From: Euryodendron excelsum
Taxonomy: Eukaryota > Streptophyta > Magnoliopsida > Ericales > Pentaphylacaceae
Assembly: GCA_033060915.1 (NCBI GenBank)
Contig: CM065397.1
Span: 29,743,501-29,807,500, forward strand
Direction of reading: 5' to 3'
Length of the DNA stretch: 64,000 nt
The notes beneath the pieces are model-generated. The model was given only the letters and a program-made list of their open reading frames with translations, did no database searches and was not told where the DNA came from. The translations under genes and the position numbers were made by a program. How positions within the stretch are numbered: position 1 is the first letter of the stretch; the number at the start of each line of letters is the position of its first letter. Below, piece by piece: positions 57,180 to 64,000 of the stretch.

Positions 57180-58560
57180 CACTATGGATGACAATGTCAA
57201 CTAATTGACCAAAGATATGAAAGGGGTGACCAATAGGGTGGATAAGCAAAAAAAGGTGTTAGAACAACACACTAGATTGTTAGAGGATATATCAAAACAA
57301 ATGTCTATCTTGATACAAACTTTGACCCAAGAAGTAGTGGGGAGATTTTCGACCTAATCCCAACCAAACTCAACACACCCTGCAAACTTAGTGGAAACAA
57401 ATCATGAACAAGTCCACACAATCACAACCTTTAAGACTGGGAAGATCATTGACAAAATCATTCCTCATAGGAAGGACAGCCCAAAGGGTAGTGATGAGAT
57501 TTGGGGTTGGGGAAAGACCATGATAGAGATGAGACTGAAAAGAGTGTACCCGAGTTGGGTACGACTGAGAACCAAGTTGAGCCTCTCATAGAGCCAAAAG
57601 AAGCATTTAAAGACGAGGGCATGGATGTCATGAAACATGCCTTGTTTCCTTACCAATTGACTAAGAATGAGTTGTCAAGCTATGAGATATAAATGATATT
57701 CGAGCAGGTAAATATCAATATTCCTATCTAAGATGCCATCAAATAGATACTCTCCTATGCCAAGTTCTTGAAGGATTTGTGCACCATAAAGAGGAGGTTA
57801 CAAGTCAAAGAGATGGCTCTAATGAATGAGAGCCAAAGTGCCTTATTGCAATGCAAGACAACACCGAAATATAAAGATATCGGTTGTCCTACTATTTCAT
57901 GCACTATTGGGGGAATAAGATAGATTGTGCACTTCTTGATTTAGTTTCAAGTCTTAACTTACTTCCCTATTCCGTTTACAATCAACTAGGATTAGGAGAA
58001 TTGAGCCCAACTAGCATGACCTTACATTTAGCTGATATATCTATAAAGGTCCCTAGAGGCATAACAAAAAATGTTCTCATTCAAGTAGACACGGTCTACA
58101 ACCTAGTGGACTTCATTGTTTTAGATACCCATCCGGTTGAAAATAGTGATGTCAAGAATTAGATTCCCGTCATCTTAAAACGACCTTTCCTTGTAACCTC
58201 CAATGCTATTATTCATCGTAGGAATGGGTTGTTAAAACTTTCATTCGGAAATATGACTTTTGAGATAAATATCTTTGAGGTGGGTAAACAAATGGGCGAG
58301 AGTGAGGACATATGGGAAGTTTCATTGAGTTTGTTATCTAAGAATATTTTAAGCATGTGTTCTTTGAGGATCCTATAGAGAGGGCTCTCATTTTGAGTGA
58401 GCCCCACGATCTATTAGAAAGTAATTATGTCGAGTCTCGGGACACATCTATAGGAGGGGTAGGCGCTGAGACTTGCATGCAAGTGGATCATTGGATCCAT
58501 CTTTCAAGCCTTTAACCCCTAATGCTATCAAGCCGGTCGCTTCTGCGCAATAACAGCCCA
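57180..58560 (+). pseudogene. Gag-protease linker, protease and linker of element B
   Basis: The linker includes TFKTGKIIDKIIPHRKDS near 57430-57480 and, later, NINIPI and AKFLKDLCTIKRRLQVKE near 57760-57810. The protease block (57884-58162) has LLDLVSSLNLLPYSVYNQLG, in which the DLG active site has become DLV. It continues with FIVLDTHPVE, RPFLVTSNAIIHRRNGLL and KLSFGNMTFEINIFEVG to about 58290. Frameshifts and stops are frequent after 58300. The loss of the active-site Gly suggests an inactive protease. Confidence 0.8.
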
Positions 58561-58639
58561 CACCAAAAAGAAAACCTTTGCCATCCATTTTGAAGTGTGC
58601 ATTCCTAGGTGAAGGTGAGTCTTACCTAGTTGTGAAAGT

Positions 58640-59560
58640 GTTAAAGAACTATTAAAAGGCCTTAGGTTAGAATATAATGGATTTACACCGCATTAGTTTT
58701 CTTTTGTGTACTCATCATATACATCTGGAGGAAGAGTCTAAGCTTGTGTGTCAAATGCAAAGACGCCTAAACCCAAATATGAAAGAGGTAATGAGAGGAG
58801 AAGTATTGAAACTTCTCGATGCAGATATTATGTACCCCATCTCCGATTCTAGGTCGGTTAGTCCAACCGAAGTGGTTCCTAAGAAGTCAAGCATAATGGT
58901 AGTGAAGAATGAACTAGTTTCTACTAGGATCCAAACTATGTGGTGAATGTGCATAGACTACTAGAAATTCAATGCTATAACTAGGAATGACCACTTTTCA
59001 CTCCCTTTCTTGGACCAAGTCCTTAAATAAGTGGCTGGTTGAGCCTTTTATTGCTTTTTAGATAGGTATTCCGGTTATCACCATATTGAGATTGCTCTAG
59101 AAGACCAAGATAAGACCACCTTCACATGCCCCTTCGACACCTATGCTTATAAGAGAATGCCTTTTGGCTTGTGCAATGCATCGGCCACCTTTCTAAGGTG
59201 CACGATGAGTATTTTTAGTAATATAGTGGAGCGAATTTTAGAGGTCTTTATAGATGATTTCTCTGTGTATGGAGATACCCATGAGGCATGTTTGTCACAC
59301 CTTGAGAAGGTGTTAGAGAGATACGAGAAGAGCAATCTAATGCACAACTGGGAGTAGTGTCACTTCATGGTGACACAAGGTATAGTTTTTGGACATATAA
59401 TGTCCAACAATGGGATAGAGGTTGATAAGGCTAAGGTGGAATTGATCTAAAAATTACCTACCCCTCGGACGGTCAAAGATATTAGGTCTTTTCTTGGGCA
59501 TGCTGATTTTTATCGATGATTCATTTAAGGGTTTAGATATCTCCCCCTTTATGCCACTTA
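58640..59560 (+). pseudogene. Reverse transcriptase of element B, broken
   Basis: Motifs in order are MDLHRISFLLCTHHIHLEEE, VSPTEVVPKKSSIMV, LDRYSGYHHIEIALEDQDKT, RMPFGLCNASATFLRC and FIDDFSVYGDT, then VTQGIVFGHIMSNNGIEV and DIRSFLGHADFYR. The catalytic DD is intact, unlike element A. Stops occur near 59030, 59355, 59450 and 59517. It is clearly Athila-like by its N-terminal block. Confidence 0.85.
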
Positions 59561-59639
59561 CTGTCACAAGATGTTTCTTTTAAGTGGATATCTTCTTGCC
59601 AAAAAGCTTTTGAGAAGCTAAAAGGGCTACTGACCACTG

Positions 59640-60070
59640 CCCCTACTATTTAATCATTTGATTGGTCTCTATCTTTAGATTTGATGTGTGACACTAGTGA
59701 TTATGCAGTTTGGGCAACTTTGGGGCAACGGGTAGATAAGAAACCTCATGTTATATATTATGCGAGCAATACCCTTAATGAAACCCAAATGAATTATACC
59801 ACTATAGAGAAAGAGCTTTTGGTTGTGGTCTTTGCATTCGAAAAGTTAAGGTCATACTTAGTCAGATCGTTAGTCATAGTATACACCGATCATTATGCAC
59901 TTAAGTATTTTCTTAGTAAGGCCGATGCCAAGCCATGGCTTATCAGATGGATTCTCTGGCTTTAAAAGCTCCATATTAAGATTAAATATAAGGAGGGGGT
60001 TAAGAATGTAGTTACCAACCATCTTTTGAGGCTCTCCACTTATAGGGATGCCCAAGACTCCCTTCCAATC
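59640..60070 (+). pseudogene. RNase H of element B
   Basis: One open stretch (59681-59965) carries LMCDTSDYAVWATLGQRVDK, ASNTLNETQMNYTTIEKELL and VIVYTDHYALKYFLSKADAK, which hold the catalytic Asp, Glu and Asp. After a stop it continues with IKYKEGVKNVVTNHLLRLS. This is the least damaged domain of element B. Confidence 0.83.
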
Positions 60071-60199
60071 AACAAACACTTTCCAAATGAGCTTTTTTTT
60101 CATGTGCAAGCACTTTCACACGCTACCACTCATTGGTATGCGGAAATAGCTAACCTTTTGACTACTGGTAAGATTCCCTCACATTAATCATCATTAGAT

Positions 60200-60600
60200 C
60201 ACAAGAAATTCTTTAGGAATGTGAGGTGTTATTCATGGGATGATCCATACTTGTTCAAGTATTGCCCCGATAAGGTGATTCGTCGGTGTATTCCCAATGA
60301 TAAAATTCAAAGTGTTATGGAGTTTTTTCACTCACAGGCGTGTGGTGGGCACTTTTCTTCATGCAAAACTGCTGCAAAGATCTTACAAAGTAGTTTCTAT
60401 TGGCCCACCATGTTTAAGGACATTCATATCTTTTGCACATCTTATGATAAGTGTCAACAATAAAGGAGTCTTTCGAGGAGGCATTTGATGCATCTAAACC
60501 CCATTATTATTCTAGAAATTTTTTATTGATGAGGTATTAATTTCATGAGCCATTTCCTTATGCCTTTGGTCGTGACACCTTTACCAAAGGACGAGATACC
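60200..60600 (+). pseudogene. Integrase N-terminal part of element B, truncated
   Basis: 60221-60463 encodes VIRRCIPNDKIQSVMEFFHS, then ACGGHFSSCKTAAKILQSSF and a degenerate HHCC zinc finger in which CKSCDRC has become CTSYDKC. After a stop, LMHLNPIIILEIFY and GINFMSHF correspond to the start of the catalytic core (EIFDVWGIDFMGPF in relatives). Homology stops near 60570, so the DDE residues and C-terminus are missing. Confidence 0.78.
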
Positions 60601-61964
60601 TTTAGAAACCAACTCATCATAGACCGTCATAGTGGTAGAAACACTCAAAATCTGGGTCAACACCAGTACCTACTAGCCCATTTTGGTGAAAAATGACCAA
60701 ACTACCCCTTGGGCCATTTTCAACACGCTTCTCGAGAAAGTACCTAAGTCCTTAGAGCGGTAAGTCCACCTTTCCAAGATCATTCCAAAGACGATCCGGC
60801 ATGTTCAAGTGCCTTTCAGTCGGTTCCAAACCAATTCCAAGACAATCTGGTCAAAATTTTAACTTTCCCCATGGCATGCGAGTGCCTCTGGGAACCACAC
60901 CCACTCTGGGTATCAAATTGGTAATCTCCTGAGAATGCTTCTAATAGTATTCCCGACCTTTCAATACCTTTTCGGATCATTCCGAGTCGATTCTAGCGAA
61001 CCCAGTACAAAATGATCGTTTTGCCCCTAGTGGGCCAGTCGCCTTTTCCAACCACACCGGCTCTAGGTATCAAACTGGCAATCCCTTGGAACACTCTAGA
61101 TAATGTTTTCAACCTTTAAGTCCTTTCACGAGTCATTTCGAGTCCATTCCGATGGTTTTTCAGTCTAGTTGACCGTTTTGCCCTTAATAGCTCGGTTGAC
61201 AATCCAGTATTGTTTTTCAAGTCTGTCACCCCCCGAACACAATTGCAAGAGTGCCTACCCATTTTCGGCCTTTTATACCATTCCTGGCCTTTCGAAACAT
61301 TCCCGGACCTTACAGAGTCACTCCTAGTGAAATTAAGCAAAAAATTGCATAGTAGTCACTAATACAGGCGCATAAATCTTTTACCTTGCATATCAAAGGT
61401 CGAAAGATACGTTTCTTGCCGCCTTAAAACATTTCCCAAGTGACTGGCGCCACTCCTAGTCGCACCAGTGTAAAGTTTGCCCTGACGCCACTACAATAGG
61501 TGCTAGGTAAGTCTAGTGTCCACAAATACAGAGCCTCCCCCTACGTGAAAAGGGTCAGCAATCTAAGTCCATAAACTCTGTCTCTCTATATATAGACCTC
61601 GAACTCTCTCCAAACCCTAGATTTCTTAGACCTTTTCAAACCCTAGCCCTAATACACTTAACCCTAGCCTATATACACCTCATACACTCATATATAAGCC
61701 TCCAAAATCCATTAAAGAATGAAGTGCTACAAGTTCGAAGCTTCCAAAGTCCAAGGAAAGAAAAGCAAAACAAAACAAACAAAGCAAAGAAGATACGAGG
61801 TTGGTTTTCTCTTCATGTTTATGTAATTCCCTCCTCTCTCTTCTCTCTCTATCTCACTTGGGTTTTCTTCTATTTTAATCGCCTACCCTCTTCCCCCTTT
61901 TTCTTGCATGCTTGAAACAAGGGTTTTAGGTTGGTTGAAAGTCACCATGTCGGGGGCTTTTTCA

Positions 61965-62365
61965 ACAAACTCAAACTCTGTTAATTGATTTGTAAATCAA
62001 TTAATTCAGGTTCTTTTGCAAGAGTTAAATAGGAGATGTTTTGAATCTCTCAATTATTAATTACATAATTTTATGCTTTTGAAAAATGAACAAATTTAAA
62101 TTTTCAGATAAAAGGTAAATTGCCAAGAATTTTTTACTTATTTGTTTTACAACCAAACTCATCTAATAATCGAGTTCATGAATGAATTAATTGTGAAACC
62201 ACCCACTTGAATTTTAGGACAAGCAAACGACTCCAATTGACCAAATCACCTACGATCTTTTTTTTTTTTTAAATTTTCTACAAATTTAACCAAAAAAATA
62301 AAATGAAACTATTAAACTAGCTTTTAATATCTTCCAATATCCAATTTAACCAATTTCACTCCTCT
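61965..62365. other. AT-rich segment replacing part of U5 in LTR 4
   Basis: Between GTCGGGGGCTTTTT and the resumption of the U5 tract there is about 400 bp of AT-rich sequence (for example TTAATTGATTTGTAAATCAA) with no match to the other LTRs here. I cannot identify it. Confidence 0.5.
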
Positions 62366-62369
62366 TTTT

Positions 62370-64000
62370 TTTGAGTAATTTCTAAACTTGTTTTCAAAAC
62401 TTGTATCAAAATCTTTTTCAAAACTTGCATTAAAAATCTTCTCTTTCAAACTTGTTTTCAAAATCACAATCTTAAGATGATTCTAACCATTCTATGGTTA
62501 GAATTGTTTTAGGAAAGTGTTACATAAGTTTTGGGTGTAAATCCTAACTTGTTTTTCTCATCAAAACCACAATCTTAAGATGATTCTAGTCATTCCATGG
62601 TTAGAATTGTTTTGAGAGAGTATGATATTCAATGTGATCAAATTGGTCCATATTTTAACTCCATGTTGATTTCAAAACCACCAACTTAGAATGGTTCTAA
62701 TTTCTTCGTGGTTAGAATCATTTTACGAATGTGAGGTATTCAAAAGGTTCACAAAAAGTCCATATTCAAACCCCTTTCAAAATTGCTTTTCAAAATACTC
62801 TTTTTTAAAAACTCCCTTCAAAATCTATTTTTCAAAAAGCACATTTCAAACTCCTTTCTAAAAGTTCTCTTCAAAAATTCACTTTCTAAAACCTCTCTTT
62901 AAGTTTCCTTCCTAGAAACTCTCTTCAAAAGATTCACTTTTCAAAAATTCTTTTTCTTCGAGTCTAAGTCAAGCCCTAGATTTCAATGTTAGGAAATTCT
63001 AATTCACTTTCTTAAAATCATGACTTCCAATTTTGCCTCAAATCATAAATTTTCAAAACCTCTATTTTCTACATCAAATCTTAGATTTTCAAAATTTTAA
63101 TTTCTTCATAAAATCATATGTTTTCAAATCCTAGATTTCCAAAATTCAACCTTTCCAATTTCATTTCAAATCCAATCTTTCAAATTAGGAAACTAGATCA
63201 AATCTTCCTGTTTAGCAGACTAAATCAAATTCTTCAATTTTGGAAACCATATCATATCATCTCCTTTTGGAAATAAAATCAAATCTTCTACTTTAGGAAA
63301 TAAGAATCAAATATTTCCAAGTTCAAACATTTTCTAATTCCAACCTTTTCTAAGTTCACATCTTTCTAAATTCAAGACTTTCCTAAAATAGAACTTTCCT
63401 ATTTCAAAACTTTCTTAAGTTCAAACTTCCTAAATTCAAAACTTTCCTAAGTTCAAACATTCCAAAGTTCAAATTTTTTCAAATTCAAAAGTTTCCTAAA
63501 ATGAAACTTTCCTAATTTTGTACTTTTCTAAATGAAACTTTCTTAAAATGAAACTTTCCTAAAATCAAAACTTTCCTAATTTAGTACTTACCTAAAATGT
63601 AACTTTTCGATTTTGAAACATTCCTAATTCAAAGCTTTTCCAAAGTCCAATCTTTCCTAAACTTTAACTTTCCAAATCATTCCAAGTCAGGTGTTTGCAA
63701 ATCAATTCACATCTCTTTTCAAATCTTTGTTAATTCGAACTTTTCCTTAATCCAACTCTCTAAAATCAAACTTTTCAAATCTAAATCAAATCTTTTTCAA
63801 TTCAACCACATGTTCCAATCTTAGGTTACCTACACCCTAGGATGCCTAAACTCTAGTTCAACCCTAATCCTAAATTAGGAAACTTCAACTCTTTTCTCAA
63901 ATTCCTTTCTAAACCAAGATGGTTTTCAAACTTCAATCTAAGTCAAGATGTTTTCAAAACTCAACTCAATCTTTTCTAAATCAAGTCTAAGTCCTTCTTT
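62370..64000 (+). repeat. Pyrimidine-rich tract in U5 of LTR 4
   Basis: Irregular TTTCCTAAA, AAACTTTC and TTCAAATC units continue to the window edge, as in the other Ogre-like LTRs. Confidence 0.8.

Larger units (their letters stand above)
13458..60600 (+). mobile_element. Element B: Athila-lineage Ty3/gypsy retrotransposon, 3'-truncated
   Basis: The 5' LTR (13458-14359), PBS (14365) and start of gag lie left of element 2. The rest of gag, protease, RT, RNase H and the first half of integrase lie right of it (55860-60600). The two halves join at the CTACT duplication that flanks element 2. Order and motifs match element A. The 3' end is missing: integrase stops near 60570-60600 where an Ogre-like LTR fragment begins, so the tail was lost by deletion or lies beyond the window. 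It is the oldest layer of the right-hand stack, since it hosts element 2, which hosts element 3 and solo LTR 2. Confidence 0.85.
60612..64000 (+). mobile_element. Truncated Ogre-like LTR (LTR 4), plus orientation
   Basis: From about 60620 the sequence follows the Ogre-like U3 in sense orientation, starting inside it at the GAGTR dyad (GTAGAAACACTC). The phrases around GTTCAAGTGCCTTTCAGTCGG match the element 2 subfamily (reverse of 37930). There are 157-bp-type units near 60900-61200, a decayed TATA box (CACAAATA near 61531), telo-box-like CAAACCCTAG near 61610-61645, the U5 core cut short near 61960, and a pyrimidine-rich tract from 62370 to the edge. The first 0.8 kb of the LTR is absent, so the left junction is a deletion rather than an insertion end. 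Confidence 0.8.

Overview
This window is plant DNA, most likely from a eudicot with a large repeat-rich genome. I find no host gene. Almost all of it is LTR retrotransposon sequence of the Ty3/gypsy superfamily, stacked by insertion of one element into another. The layout was solved by hand from LTR ends (TG...CA), 5-bp target-site duplications (TSDs), primer-binding sites (PBS), polypurine tracts (PPT) and protein fragments. Ends marked by a TSD should be exact; other ends are good to a few bases.

Region by region. (1) 1-11286 is Athila-lineage element A on the minus strand, running off the left edge. Its protease is split by solo LTR 1 (2159-7474, TSD TAGAC). (2) 11287-13457 is a non-coding spacer with a CCA-rich stretch. 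(3) 13458-about 60600 is Athila-lineage element B on the plus strand, same family as A and head-to-head with it. (4) Ogre/Tat-like element 2, minus strand, 14827-55854 (TSD CTACT), sits inside the gag of B. (5) Ogre/Tat-like element 3, plus strand, 18167-37276 (TSD AAGGT/AAGGC), sits inside the 3' LTR of element 2. (6) Solo LTR 2, 50434-55430 (TSD ACCGT), sits inside the 5' LTR of element 2. (7) 60612-64000 is a truncated Ogre-like LTR abutting the broken integrase of B.

The most interesting content is the shared internal plan of elements 2 and 3. Each has about 5-kb LTRs, a PBS matching tRNA-Arg, a 1.5-kb leader, and a gag-type frame in the sense direction. Neither has a protease, reverse transcriptase, RNase H or integrase. 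Where the 3' part of pol would be, each carries an antisense gene for a plant mobile domain (PMD) protein. This gene appears to have a non-coding first exon, an intron near 0.9 kb, a main exon, an intron near 90 bp and a short last exon ending in an acidic tail. The two copies lie in different subfamilies, so the plan predates their split. Because the gene is antisense to the genomic RNA, its introns can survive reverse transcription. These elements would need enzymes from an autonomous relative in order to move.

The LTRs carry dense regulatory-looking structure: an 81-bp tandem array, a 157-bp tandem array, a dyad of GAGTR/YACTC half-sites expanded to 14 copies in solo LTR 1, GGCGCC/ACTAGT palindromes beside the TATA box, a cluster of telo-box motifs (AAACCCTA) in the leader, and a 2-kb pyrimidine/purine-asymmetric tract in U5. 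All protein genes here are broken by stops, frameshifts or deletions, though the PMD gene of element 3 is only lightly damaged.
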